Counted from the first letter of the stretch, positions 8,938 to 17,287 are shown. The stretch: 64,000 bases of DNA from Paenisporosarcina quisquiliarum_A (GCF_043641925.1 NZ_JBHZRU010000007.1:1-64000); one strand, 5' to 3'. Translations and numbers: made by a program. The notes: generated by a model from the sequence alone, not told the origin.

Positions 8938-9792
8938 TTATTTTAATTTTTTCATATTGACTCTTAATTTCTTGATTGAGATTGTGATAGCTCCAAAAGA
9001 TAACAGAACATAAAAGATTATATAGCTAGCCCACACTGGGAAATCGATTTTAGTTTGCATATTCACAAAATTTTCAGTAACAGGATTTAATAATGTATAC
9101 ATGAGTATACCTGGATTAATACTTGCCCAAAAATAAGCAAATGGCGCTGGACTTTGAGTTAAGCCAGGATTTGGTCCGCTCATTTGGTTTACTTGTATAG
9201 AAATTAGAAAGAAAAATAAAGTAACACCTGATAAAAAAATCATCGTGCCATATGTTGCAATCATGGACACAATCGTTTTTCGAGTCAATGTAGAAAACAT
9301 GACTCCAATACTTCCTACAGCAATCATTGTTAAGATGAAGAATAAGAAGATAACGCCTAATTGGCCAGGAGAAATCCCGCCAAAGAGAAAGACTAAGCTG
9401 TAAATCGGTAAGCCTGCTAGAAGCATTAATAACAAAAATGCGATGGAAGAACTTAATTTTCCAATGATGATCTGCAGGGAACTTTGAGAAGTTGTCAAAA
9501 GCATATTTAAGGTTTGTTTTTCGCGCTCGGAACTAATCGTACCTGCTGTTAATCCGGGTGTAATAAACAAGATTAGACCTAATTGAATGAATGTTAATAA
9601 GCCAAACAGGAAGAAACTTTGGTCTGGTCGGAAAAATCCTTTGCCTGTAAATTGAGTCGTTAAAAAGATGAAACCAAAAACAAAAATGCTCATCGCGATT
9701 AAGTAAAACAAAATACCTGTAAAGCTTTTCAAAGATCGGAAGCGGAGTTTTACTTCCTTAATGAGTACAGGATTATTCATGTTCACTCTCAT
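8938..9792 (-). CDS. ABC-2 type transporter permease
   Basis: The 284-residue protein has six predicted membrane segments (about 25-50, 61-80, 107-135, 145-168, 177-200 and 250-275). The segment RFRSLKSFTGILFYLIAMSI and the later GTISSEREKQTLNMLLTTSQ are hallmarks of ABC-2 permeases with the NatB/YhaP-like organisation. The start codon overlaps the ATPase stop by four bases. One permease and one ATPase suggest a homodimeric exporter, but such pairs in MoxR operons have no known substrate. Confidence 0.85.
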   Translation of the reverse strand: MRVNMNNPVLIKEVKLRFRSLKSFTGILFYLIAMSIFVFGFIFLTTQFTGKGFFRPDQSFFLFGLLTFIQLGLILFITPGLTAGTISSEREKQTLNMLLTTSQSSLQIIIGKLSSSIAFLLLMLLAGLPIYSLVFLFGGISPGQLGVIFLFFILTMIAVGSIGVMFSTLTRKTIVSMIATYGTMIFLSGVTLFFFLISIQVNQMSGPNPGLTQSPAPFAYFWASINPGILMYTLLNPVTENFVNMQTKIDFPVWASYIIFYVLLSFGAITISIKKLRVNMKKLK

Positions 9793-10724
9793 AAAGTCTC
9801 CACTCCTTTCGTTATTTCCATAAAGACATCCTCTAAGTCTGTTTCCATTTCAGCAAAGGACAAGATGGAGAGGTTTTCTTCTACCGCGTGTTTTAATAAT
9901 CGAAGTTGGTCTTCTTCTGATCCTCTGTATTTAAATGTAATCGTATGAAGGTCTTCTTTTTGTTCCAATCCAGTGACAAATGGATCTTCCTCAAAAAACC
10001 GAGTAGCTCGATCAGTTAACCCTTTCAATTTAACGGTTATTAGGCGTTCCCCTTTTAGTTGAGCTTGAATATCGGAAACAGATCCATGTGCGATTAATTT
10101 ACCTCCATCTATGACACCGATTTCATCACACATTTCTGCAAGCTCAGGCAAAATATGAGAAGAAATTAAAATCGTTTTGCCCATACCTTTTAATTGTTTT
10201 AAGATATCTCTCATTTCCACTCGAGCTCGAGGATCTAATCCTGAAGCAGGTTCATCTAGTATCAAAACTTGCGGATCATGAATCAATGCTCTAGCTAAAC
10301 ATAACCGTTGTTTCATTCCCCGTGATAATAAATCAACATACTCATATCGTTTATGCGATAAATTCACTAGTTCTAATAATTGAGGAATTAACTCAGCACG
10401 TTGTTTTTCAGGAATTCCATAGCTCGCACCATAGAAATCCAAATACTCGTCTGCTTTCAACTGATCATATACACCAAAAAAGTCGGGCATATAGCCAATT
10501 TGCTTTCTCACTTCATGAGGCTCTTTACGAACACTTTTCCCATTAATAATGGCGTCTCCAGCTGTTGGTTGAAGAAGAGTGGCCAATATCGAAAACGTTG
10601 TTGATTTACCCGCTCCATTTGCACCAACAAAACCAAAAACTGTTCCTTCACTTAAATTTAAATTCAAGTTATTTAAGGCATAAAAAGAACCATATTTTTT
10701 GGTCAGTCCTACTATTTCTATCAT
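9789..10724 (-). CDS. ABC transporter ATP-binding protein
   Basis: The protein is 311 residues, with Walker A GANGAGKST (about 34-42), signature LSRGMKQRL (about 134-142), Walker B LILDEPASGLDPRAR (about 156-170) and switch His in ILISSHIL. The C-terminal 80 residues form the extra domain usual in ATPases of ABC-2 exporters. It pairs with the permease encoded immediately downstream. The start overlaps the preceding stop by one base (TAATG), so translation is probably coupled to the 804-residue protein gene. Confidence 0.92.
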   Translation of the reverse strand: MIEIVGLTKKYGSFYALNNLNLNLSEGTVFGFVGANGAGKSTTFSILATLLQPTAGDAIINGKSVRKEPHEVRKQIGYMPDFFGVYDQLKADEYLDFYGASYGIPEKQRAELIPQLLELVNLSHKRYEYVDLLSRGMKQRLCLARALIHDPQVLILDEPASGLDPRARVEMRDILKQLKGMGKTILISSHILPELAEMCDEIGVIDGGKLIAHGSVSDIQAQLKGERLITVKLKGLTDRATRFFEEDPFVTGLEQKEDLHTITFKYRGSEEDQLRLLKHAVEENLSILSFAEMETDLEDVFMEITKGVETL

Positions 10725-13138
10725 TATTGGACCTCCCCTTTTAATCGTAATTCTGGTAGTCGTGTATAATCGTCACCATTTATTCCTTGTTTGTCTATTT
10801 TAAATTGGACCATTCCTTCAGTTGAAACATACTCACTGACTTTTTCTTTAATTGAAAAACGACTACCTTTTACTTCTTCAAATGCTTTTGTGTTCCAATT
10901 AAAGATTTCAATTTGCATCGTTGCTGAATTCGTATTAGCAAGCATTAGTTCTGTCCATTTAACTTTTTCCAAAGGCATATTGGCAGGTATTTTCCAATCA
11001 TAAATATACGTGCCATTGACCATAATCCATTCGAATTTACTCGTACCCATCTGTTCAAAATAAGCTGACGGGTCATCGGAACTAACGTTTATATCAAAGG
11101 ATGTTGCGGGCAATGTAAAGTCTCCTGAAAATATGGTTGTTGGTGAAAATCTTTGATAAACCATATTAATGGCAGAAATTTCTGCTCGTTCGTTCGCCAT
11201 TTTTATTGGAACAATAGGATCTTCTGTATGAGCCACAATAGCTGGCTCTGTTGCTCTGTTACCTAACATTTGAGACATACGTAGCAAGCTATTTTTCCGT
11301 TCCTTAGGGAGGTCAGCAGCGTTCATAATTGCTGTATTTCCCATGTAAGATGAAGAGGCAGTGATAGGAGATAAAACGGCAGCTCCGATTGGTTCATTCA
11401 CTTCAATGGACTCGTTTGGATCGAGATTACCTAACTCAATCATTTTTGTGCCAGACCAAATCGCTACATCTTTTAGTGCAAATGAAAATTCATTTTTTAC
11501 GGTTCCTCGTACAATTCCTTTTTCAACCGTTAAATCGATATTAAAATTCCCACCTTCTTTAATGGTTGATTCACCTAAAACAGATGATACCGACCAATAG
11601 CCAACGTCACGAACAGTTAGCTGTGTTTTATTCGCCTTCTCTTCTAAGATGGAGAGTCCTTGAACACTGGCTACTGGACCACCGTAACCACTATTCATCC
11701 CTTTTGACCCGACCATCGTTGTACCTGGTTCAGATTCAAAGGTGAAATTTCCACTTCGATTTGATAGAAGAGATTCTACATAATAACCTGTTAAGCTTTT
11801 ATCTTTTTGGACTTCGTAAAAACTGACTTGTTGAATTTGAGGGCGCACTAATCGATCCTTCGCACCATAAGCAAATATGGCAACAGAAGCTACGATAGAA
11901 ATCACCGGAATAATCCACCATGCATATTCCCTTTTATCTTTGCGTTTTAGGAAAACGTACAAGAGAGGACCTACTAGTAAAATGTAAAAGACAACAATGA
12001 CCAGCATGAGAGTCGTAGAAATCTGAAAAGATGGAAACAGTTCATTTATTGAACCCAACTCATAGGTCATTTGTTCCTTTATACCTTGATGGTTCATATA
12101 CATGCCGTAATTTGTTGTTAGTCCAACATTTGCTTTTTTAATAATGTCTGCAAGGAACACGGTTGCATTCGTCTCTTTTGAAAAAGGTTCATCTCCTAAT
12201 GAAAATGATGTTTGGATTATGGCCCCTTTCCCAACATTTTTCATTGCTGCAAGCGGATTGCTTTCTGATTGAAGTAAAACTCGTGAGCCTTCATTTTTTG
12301 AAGCAACAAACGAACTAATCGGGTTTTTAAATTCTTTATTGGAAATAAAAGATGACAGAACTTCTTTCGAAACTTCCTGTCTTTCCTTTGATAATGTTAA
12401 AGGCAAGTGAGTTGCGAGCATGCCAACTTCAGCAGTTACATTGTCAGATGCCCCAATCATGACAACCCCACCAGTTTGAATCCAATCCAATAATGCTTTT
12501 TGTGCATCCTCGGATAAATCAGCTAAAACATATTCATCGACAATGATAAAATTCGCTAGTCCATATGAAGATGCAGCCGTTGGAAATTCAAAATTCTTTA
12601 TTTGACCAAGATGAATCGTTTGCTGGTCGCCCATCGAATTTAGCTTCATAGAAGAAAACGGACGAACTCGATCAGCACTTTCAGATAAGGTTAAAACAAA
12701 AGTAGATTCTGGTCCGTAAAAATTGGGACGGACCGATTTATTTCCCTTATAGGAAATTTCTTTCCCGCTTTCCCAATCCCCTTCATAAAAATAAAACATT
12801 TGTGAGTTTGTTCCTGAATACATAAATTCATCAGATAAACCAGGCAATGATAAGGTAATGGTTTTCATTTCACCTGAGCCGACCGTAATGGGAAAGGCTT
12901 TTGCAGAACCTACACCGTATGATTCAGAGGAATCAATGACTAAGTCCCCTGAAAATTCATCCCCTTTGTTTGTAATGGTTAAAGTTAAAGGTAATCCTTG
13001 TCCATGTTTAACTTTGTTTTGAAACCCTGCTGTCGCTTTTACATCTAATTGGGATGCTGCATACGCTTCTGAATAAGTCATATTGCTTAGAATATATAAT
13101 AAGCTTAATGCAAAACACCACCGTAAAAATTGCTTCAT
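10724..13138 (-). CDS. Large secreted/membrane-anchored protein heading the MoxR-ABC operon
   Basis: This is the first gene of the operon, 804 residues. A signal peptide (about 1-28, ending near AYA) is followed by a beta-rich extracytoplasmic part (NKGDEFSGDLVI and similar). A segment with FIIVDEYVLADLSEDAQKAL and WIQTGGVVMIGAS (about 200-245) resembles the glutamine-amidotransferase-like fold of ABC auxiliary proteins. Two membrane segments follow (about 372-395 and 408-424), then a second extracytoplasmic half of about 370 residues. The layout is similar to auxiliary proteins that sit beside ABC-2 exporters in gliding-type gene clusters, but sequence-level identity is not claimed. ATG at 13138 has AAGGGGGA nearby. 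Confidence 0.7.
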   Translation of the reverse strand: MKQFLRWCFALSLLYILSNMTYSEAYAASQLDVKATAGFQNKVKHGQGLPLTLTITNKGDEFSGDLVIDSSESYGVGSAKAFPITVGSGEMKTITLSLPGLSDEFMYSGTNSQMFYFYEGDWESGKEISYKGNKSVRPNFYGPESTFVLTLSESADRVRPFSSMKLNSMGDQQTIHLGQIKNFEFPTAASSYGLANFIIVDEYVLADLSEDAQKALLDWIQTGGVVMIGASDNVTAEVGMLATHLPLTLSKERQEVSKEVLSSFISNKEFKNPISSFVASKNEGSRVLLQSESNPLAAMKNVGKGAIIQTSFSLGDEPFSKETNATVFLADIIKKANVGLTTNYGMYMNHQGIKEQMTYELGSINELFPSFQISTTLMLVIVVFYILLVGPLLYVFLKRKDKREYAWWIIPVISIVASVAIFAYGAKDRLVRPQIQQVSFYEVQKDKSLTGYYVESLLSNRSGNFTFESEPGTTMVGSKGMNSGYGGPVASVQGLSILEEKANKTQLTVRDVGYWSVSSVLGESTIKEGGNFNIDLTVEKGIVRGTVKNEFSFALKDVAIWSGTKMIELGNLDPNESIEVNEPIGAAVLSPITASSSYMGNTAIMNAADLPKERKNSLLRMSQMLGNRATEPAIVAHTEDPIVPIKMANERAEISAINMVYQRFSPTTIFSGDFTLPATSFDINVSSDDPSAYFEQMGTSKFEWIMVNGTYIYDWKIPANMPLEKVKWTELMLANTNSATMQIEIFNWNTKAFEEVKGSRFSIKEKVSEYVSTEGMVQFKIDKQGINGDDYTRLPELRLKGEVQ

Positions 13139-13251
13139 TTGTACTTCCCCCTTCTCTCTATATTAATTAGTACGAAACAACTAAATATAAGTTGCGGGAA
13201 AAATGAAAATAATAACATTTTTTTGTAAGAAAGAAGGATTGTTCTTTATCA

Positions 13252-13659
13252 TTAATCTTTTTCGTTTTCATTGTTTTCTTCGTCAGCTAAACTAGCCATA
13301 TATTTTGAAATAACTTTGGGAATTGGTACTCCAATTTGATGTAGATTTTCGATAATCGATAATCCTTCCATCCCAATGTAAAAATAGAGAGCAATTGTTT
13401 TAAATGCAGGGACATCAGTGGTAGTTAGCGCATCCAACCAATTTGCTAAAATGATGACTAACATAATGGTGGCTTTCTTCAAAAATCCTTTATAGCCAAT
13501 TTTTGAGTTTACTTGTCGTTTGATTGCCGCTTTGATTAATCCCGTAAAAATATCAATACACATAAAAACGATTAGTACCGTCATTAACATTTCCCAGCCT
13601 CCTACGATATATAAAAACCATGAGCTAACAAATGTTGTAGACAATAGTATTTTCCCCAT
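13252..13659 (-). CDS. Phage-type holin (holin family 4, toxin secretion/lysis type)
   Basis: The protein is 135 residues from ATG 13659, which has AGGAGG eight bases upstream; a GTG at 13668 overlaps that site and is unlikely. It has three to four membrane segments and the family core FMCIDIFTGLIKAAIKRQ, then GYKGFLKKATIMLVIILANW and YFYIGMEGLSIIENLHQIG, which match the phage_holin_4 family. A charged acidic tail (DEENNENEKD) ends it. No endolysin or phage genes are nearby, so it is an orphan. Such chromosomal holins can be prophage remnants or can serve sporulation or cell lysis; this cannot be decided here. Confidence 0.82.
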   Translation of the reverse strand: MGKILLSTTFVSSWFLYIVGGWEMLMTVLIVFMCIDIFTGLIKAAIKRQVNSKIGYKGFLKKATIMLVIILANWLDALTTTDVPAFKTIALYFYIGMEGLSIIENLHQIGVPIPKVISKYMASLADEENNENEKD

Positions 13660-13692
13660 TCCTCTCACCTCCTGTAATTTAGACCTAAAATA

Positions 13693-13717
13693 AAAACCCT
13701 TCTATTTGAAGGGTTTT
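13693..13717. terminator. Terminator-like hairpin upstream of the holin gene
   Basis: A perfect ten-base stem AAAACCCTTC / GAAGGGTTTT with loop TATTT has U-rich sides on both strands. It lies 34 bases upstream of the holin start, not downstream of a recognisable gene, so it could be an attenuator in the holin leader or the end of an unseen short transcript. Confidence 0.55.
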
Positions 13718-14000
13718 ACGTAAACACATTACTAGGTAAATTCGATTGAGAAGACTTTCTTAGGTTGAACGCTAGTAATATTTATTTTTCTTAACAATCC
13801 TTCTATTTAATATATGTTTCTTAACCTATTATTGACTCACGCATTTTACTAATTGATAGAATCATTGTTTCACAATGCATGTAATTCTTTCTCAACCTCG
13901 TGTAAAATTCATTGAAATTTGTTTTCAACTAATTTACTAGTCCAGCCACACTCATTGTATATACTGAACAAAATTACAGGTTTTCGCATTAAATAAAAGA
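13718..14000. other. AT-rich intergenic region without a recognised gene
   Basis: Apart from the hairpin at its left edge, this stretch between the holin gene (minus) and the first Cys-protein gene (plus) shows no coding frame of note. It should contain divergent promoters, but I could not assign one with confidence. Confidence 0.4.
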
Positions 14001-14390
14001 ATGACATGTAGAAAGGAAATGAAATTGCCAAAAAAACCTCCTAAATATAACCATCACCTTAAGCCACATCAACCTGATCATTCGTCAAATGAATCTGCCA
14101 TTCATCAAGCAACTGCTTTTTTAAATAAAGAATTATGCGTTGAAGCAAAAGTAACTGTTAATCCTGATGTATCGATAGGTCCAGTAATGGTGGAATGTTA
14201 TGAAGCAGAAGTAGAACCAATTTCAATAACTAAAAACAAATCAGACGAGTGCACCGTTATTGTAAGTCAATTAATTCGCGTTAGAATACCACTTCAATTT
14301 AGTGCGAAAGTTGATGCAGAGAAAAACAAGGTTGGTTGCAAGAAACTTTCAAACAAACCTTGTGGCTGTGATTGTGACTGTGACTGTTGA
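14001..14390 (+). CDS. Small Cys-containing protein related to the two proteins that follow
   Basis: No characterised family is recognised. The product is 129 residues or 123 if ATG 14019 is used; GAAAGG at 14011-14016 precedes the second ATG but very closely, so the start is uncertain. The core shares the pattern of the two downstream paralogues: LNKELCVEAKVTVNPDVSIG, a later Cys, then CTVIVSQLIRVRIPLQFSAK. The N-terminus is His/Pro/Lys-rich and the end is a Cys-Gly/Asp cluster (PCGCDCDCDC). Without a signal peptide, yet Cys-rich and beta-like, it would suit a spore-surface protein exported by mother-cell lysis, but that is inference. Confidence 0.65.
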   Translation: MTCRKEMKLPKKPPKYNHHLKPHQPDHSSNESAIHQATAFLNKELCVEAKVTVNPDVSIGPVMVECYEAEVEPISITKNKSDECTVIVSQLIRVRIPLQFSAKVDAEKNKVGCKKLSNKPCGCDCDCDC

Positions 14391-14402
14391 TGAATATTAA
14401 TG

Positions 14403-14458
14403 AATAAGACAAGAAAGCATCCTTTTATACAGAGATGTTTTCTTGTCTTATTTGCATG
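14403..14458 (+). terminator. Rho-independent terminator
   Basis: A 19-base stem (14403-14421 with 14434-14452, one mismatch) with a 12-base loop stands 13 bases after the stop at 14390. The 3' arm ends in TCTTATTT. Confidence 0.8.
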
Positions 14459-14574
14459 TGAAATAAATATAAGTATTAAATTTAATAATTTGGGACCTCA
14501 ATTCATATGATTTCAGTTCTACTTCATAAATTTAAATGATTTATTACTAGAGACTAAAATCTATATTTTTTCCA

Positions 14575-14617
14575 AATTAGGTAGAAAGCTCAGACTTTTA
14601 TTTACTATATGAATCTA
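14575..14617 (+). promoter_or_regulatory. Conserved leader block, copy A
   Basis: This AT-rich block, starting AATTAGGTAGAAAGCTCAGA and ending in ACTATATGAATCTA, recurs nearly unchanged at 15251-15293 upstream of the next paralogue. The distance to the ribosome site and start codon is also kept. Conservation outside the coding region suggests a promoter or other control site. It does not match a SigA promoter well; a sporulation sigma factor is possible but not shown. Confidence 0.5.
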
Positions 14618-14648
14618 CTAGAAGGAGTAACAAAGAGGAGGTGATATT

Positions 14649-15026
14649 ATGAGTGAACAAATACCATGTGGTTGTGGTGAAAATGGTTTAGCTGCTTCAG
14701 CTTTTGATACACCTGAAGTCTTAGCACCTGGATGTACACGAACTGTAAGTAAAGAAGTATGTGTTGAAGCGAATGTAACAATCAGACCTACCGTTGAAGC
14801 AAGAACTCCAATCGTGACTTGTGTTGGAGGTCCTTCTCTAAGAAGTTGTGTAGCACAGGGCTTTATCCCAAGTGAAACCGGTTTATGTACATTTACCGTC
14901 TCTCAAGTTCTTTGTGTGAATGTTCCAATTCATTTTGATGCACAAGCTCGTGTTGTAAGAGGAACTGTAGCGTGTGGAGCATCCTTCCCAAATGAAAACT
15001 GTCGTACGACACCCCCAGCTGTGTAG
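14649..15026 (+). CDS. Cys-containing surface-like protein, paralogue 1 of a tandem duplication
   Basis: No characterised family is recognised. The 125-residue protein opens with PCGCGENG, has no signal peptide, and contains a conserved core: KEVCVEANVTIRPTVEARTP (about 36-55), then CVGGPSLRSCVAQGFIPSET and CTFTVSQVLCVNVPIHFDAQ, ending near VVRGTVACG. The alternating pattern suggests a beta-sandwich with about ten Cys residues. AGGAGGTGA stands seven bases before ATG. It shares very high identity with the first half of the next protein, and the leader block is also duplicated. A spore coat or exosporium role is a guess from composition. Confidence 0.8.
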   Translation: MSEQIPCGCGENGLAASAFDTPEVLAPGCTRTVSKEVCVEANVTIRPTVEARTPIVTCVGGPSLRSCVAQGFIPSETGLCTFTVSQVLCVNVPIHFDAQARVVRGTVACGASFPNENCRTTPPAV

Positions 15027-15116
15027 CTTTTAGATTTTAACTTTTGTGCACCATAAGTGAAATCCTATGGATCTTCCAAGTGATGTACATTATTTGTCAC
15101 GGTCTTTGTTAATGAG

Positions 15117-15145
15117 AGACGTTCTGCTATTCAGAACGTCTTTGA
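15117..15145 (+). terminator. Rho-independent terminator
   Basis: A perfect ten-base stem AGACGTTCTG / CAGAACGTCT with loop CTATT, followed by TTGATT, lies 90 bases after the stop at 15026. The stem shares GTTCTG/CAGAAC with the terminator at 16119, another sign of duplication. Confidence 0.75.
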
Positions 15146-15250
15146 TTAGTAGAAATAACATAGCCGACGATCAAAATATTTTTCATTAATATATCCAGAA
15201 CAATTTGATTCACCTTTATTTAGTAGGAATTAAATTCTATTCTTTTCTCT

Positions 15251-15293
15251 AATTAGGTAGAAAGCTCAGACTTTATTTTACTATATGAATCTA
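15251..15293 (+). promoter_or_regulatory. Conserved leader block, copy B
   Basis: This is the second copy of the block at 14575-14617, with the same order of AATTAGGTAGAAAGCTCAGA and ACTATATGAATCTA, differing by a shift in a T-run and a few bases. It precedes AGGAGGTGA and the ATG at 15325 at nearly the same distance as in copy A. Confidence 0.5.
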
Positions 15294-15324
15294 TTAGTAG
15301 GAGGAACAAGAAGGAGGTGATTTT

Positions 15325-16104
15325 ATGAATGAACAAAAACCATGTGGTTGTGGTGGAAATAATATAGCAAATTCCGCTTTGGATCCATTTGAAGAAGTGC
15401 TCGCTCCTGGGTGTGATCGAACAGTTAGTAAAGAAGTGTGTGTTGAGGCAAACGTTACAATTAGACCTACAGTAGATGCGAGAACTCCAATTGTGAATTG
15501 TGTTGGAGGTCCTTCTCTCCGTAGTTGTGCAGCACTGGGTTTCATCCCAAGTGACACCGGTACCTGTACATTTTCAGTATCGCAAGTTCTATGTGTGAAT
15601 GTTCCAATTCATTTTGACGCAGAAGCTCGCGTTGTAAGAGGAACAGTAGCATGTGGAACAACTTTCCCCGAAGGAAATTGTCAAGATGAACCAAGCACAG
15701 CTTGTACCTTCTCGCAGGGAAGATTTCGAACCGATGAAGAGTTAACAGCGGAATTACTTGCATCTGCTCCAGGAGGTCAAATTGTTCTTGGAATTGGAAC
15801 CCAGGGATTTAGCTTCACTGTGGATTCAATGGATGATGTAGATACTGTGTATAATAACGAAGTGCCGACAAGGCCGATGGGACCAGGTTTGGCTGCATAT
15901 AACAATTTATATATTCAATTATTGGCAGCAAACTTAAATGTATTGAACAATGCTACTTGTCCATTTGCAGAAACTGCTATAGCTGCAGCAAATGCTTTCC
16001 TTGCATCTGGTGTTGTAAGTAATGATACAGCATCAACTTTAGGTACGGCTTTAGATACCTACAACAATGGAAATGCAGCAGGATGTCCGGAACACTGTGA
16101 ATAA
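15325..16104 (+). CDS. Cys-containing surface-like protein, paralogue 2, with an added C-terminal domain
   Basis: The 259-residue protein has an N-terminal half (about 1-118) that copies paralogue 1 almost residue for residue, from PCGCGGNN through CVGGPSLRSCAALGFIPSDT to VVRGTVACG. It then adds about 130 residues: CTFSQGRFRTDEELTAELL, GQIVLGIGTQGFSF, NNLYIQLLAANLNVLNNATC and a tail with DTYNNGNAAGCPEHCE. That second part resembles a domain often seen in bacterial surface proteins (the LAAQLIAAKLN...ANG...LDNYNNG...HC pattern). No signal peptide is present. The architecture suggests that duplication was followed by fusion to, or loss of, this domain in one copy. Function unknown; spore-surface use is inference. 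Confidence 0.82.
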   Translation: MNEQKPCGCGGNNIANSALDPFEEVLAPGCDRTVSKEVCVEANVTIRPTVDARTPIVNCVGGPSLRSCAALGFIPSDTGTCTFSVSQVLCVNVPIHFDAEARVVRGTVACGTTFPEGNCQDEPSTACTFSQGRFRTDEELTAELLASAPGGQIVLGIGTQGFSFTVDSMDDVDTVYNNEVPTRPMGPGLAAYNNLYIQLLAANLNVLNNATCPFAETAIAAANAFLASGVVSNDTASTLGTALDTYNNGNAAGCPEHCE

Positions 16105-16118
16105 ACGTTTAAAACACG

Positions 16119-16150
16119 AAAGCCGTTCTGAATTCAGAACGGCTTTTTCC
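16119..16150. terminator. Bidirectional terminator between the Cys-protein gene and dapL
   Basis: A perfect 28-base palindrome (arms AAAGCCGTTCTGAA / TTCAGAACGGCTTT) runs into a T-run on the plus strand. It lies 15 bases after the stop of the plus gene and 11 bases from the end of dapL on the minus strand, so it can serve both. Confidence 0.88.
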
Positions 16151-16160
16151 TTTTAGAATT

Positions 16161-17279
16161 TTATAATGATCTTAAATACGATTCAATAAAAGGAACCAGC
16201 GTATCGATGACTCTTTCGTCTGGATTAAGCTTCGCATGGTGAAGACCATATGATGAATCAACACCTGCCCAAAATAACAAGCCAGGGATTTCTTGTAGGA
16301 AATATCCAAAGTCCTCACCCGTCATTGCCGCCTCGCATTCTATGGCAATAGTGGAATCGTCTTGATTAGCAAATGATAAAAAGTTTTGAGTGATGTCTTC
16401 TGTATTATAAACTTGATAATACGATGAACCATAGTCAATAAGCACTTTACAGTCGAACGCTAATTCAGTGGCTTGGCAAAATACCTCAATTTTTTCTTTA
16501 ACATGGGTCATTGTGTATGCATCCAATGTTCGAATCGTACCTTCTAATCTTGCATGACCTGAGATAATATTTTGCACAGTGCCTGATGTCATTTTTCCGA
16601 TCGTCACAACAGCAGAGTCGAGTGGATTAATCGATCGACTCACAATCGTTTGTAATTGCATCAGTAAATTAGCTGCCGCAACGGTCATATCTCTCGTTTT
16701 ATGTGGGAAAGCCGCATGTCCTTCAATCCCCTGTAGATCTATAAACAATTCGGATGTATTGGCGAATAATAGACCTGGTCGTGTTGCAATTGTCCCAACG
16801 GGATATTCAGGTGCAATATGAAACGCAAATATCATATCCGGAACTAGTTCTGGATGTTCCTCTATTAACCATTCTCTCATCGGCAGTGCGCCACCAGGAC
16901 CTTCTTCAGCAGGCTGAAATAGAAATACCATGGAATCATGAATAGGAGATTCGATGATTCTTTGTAAAATACCTAAAGCTACTGTCATGTGAATATCATG
17001 TCCACATGCATGCATAAAACCTGAGTGAATCGATTGAAATGGAAGTGATGTTTGTTCGTTTATCGGCAAACCATCTATATCCGTTCGCCAACCAATTGTC
17101 TTTTGCGGATTTAATCCAGTTACATGCACAACGATACCCGTTTTCCATTTAACGATTTTTAAACGCTCTTGATTAAAAGAAGAGATAATCTCCATTAAAT
17201 AAGCTTGTGTTTTAAACTCTTGAAAACCGATTTCTGGAATCTGATGTAGCTCTCGTCTAATTTGTTGAAGAGTTTTCAT
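16161..17279 (-). CDS. dapL: N-acetyldiaminopimelate deacetylase
   Basis: This 372-residue M20-family amidohydrolase fits the enzyme that removes the acetyl group from N-acetyl-LL-diaminopimelate in the acetylated branch of lysine/DAP synthesis. Metal-binding motifs are visible: HACGHDIHMTVALG (about 90-103), FLFQPAEEGPGG (about 118-129), and late CEAAMTGEDFGYF (about 305-317). ATG 17279 has TAGGAG six bases upstream and lies eight bases after dapH, forming a dapH-dapL operon. The same pair (ykuQ-ykuR) occurs in B. subtilis, though the symbol dapL is also used for an unrelated aminotransferase. Confidence 0.88.
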   Translation of the reverse strand: MKTLQQIRRELHQIPEIGFQEFKTQAYLMEIISSFNQERLKIVKWKTGIVVHVTGLNPQKTIGWRTDIDGLPINEQTSLPFQSIHSGFMHACGHDIHMTVALGILQRIIESPIHDSMVFLFQPAEEGPGGALPMREWLIEEHPELVPDMIFAFHIAPEYPVGTIATRPGLLFANTSELFIDLQGIEGHAAFPHKTRDMTVAAANLLMQLQTIVSRSINPLDSAVVTIGKMTSGTVQNIISGHARLEGTIRTLDAYTMTHVKEKIEVFCQATELAFDCKVLIDYGSSYYQVYNTEDITQNFLSFANQDDSTIAIECEAAMTGEDFGYFLQEIPGLLFWAGVDSSYGLHHAKLNPDERVIDTLVPFIESYLRSL

Positions 17280-17287
17280 ACTGGCTC

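Noticed and set aside
13252..16104. A prophage remnant spanning the holin and the Cys-protein genes
   Set aside because: Only the holin has a phage-like family; there is no integrase, endolysin, structural gene or attachment repeat.
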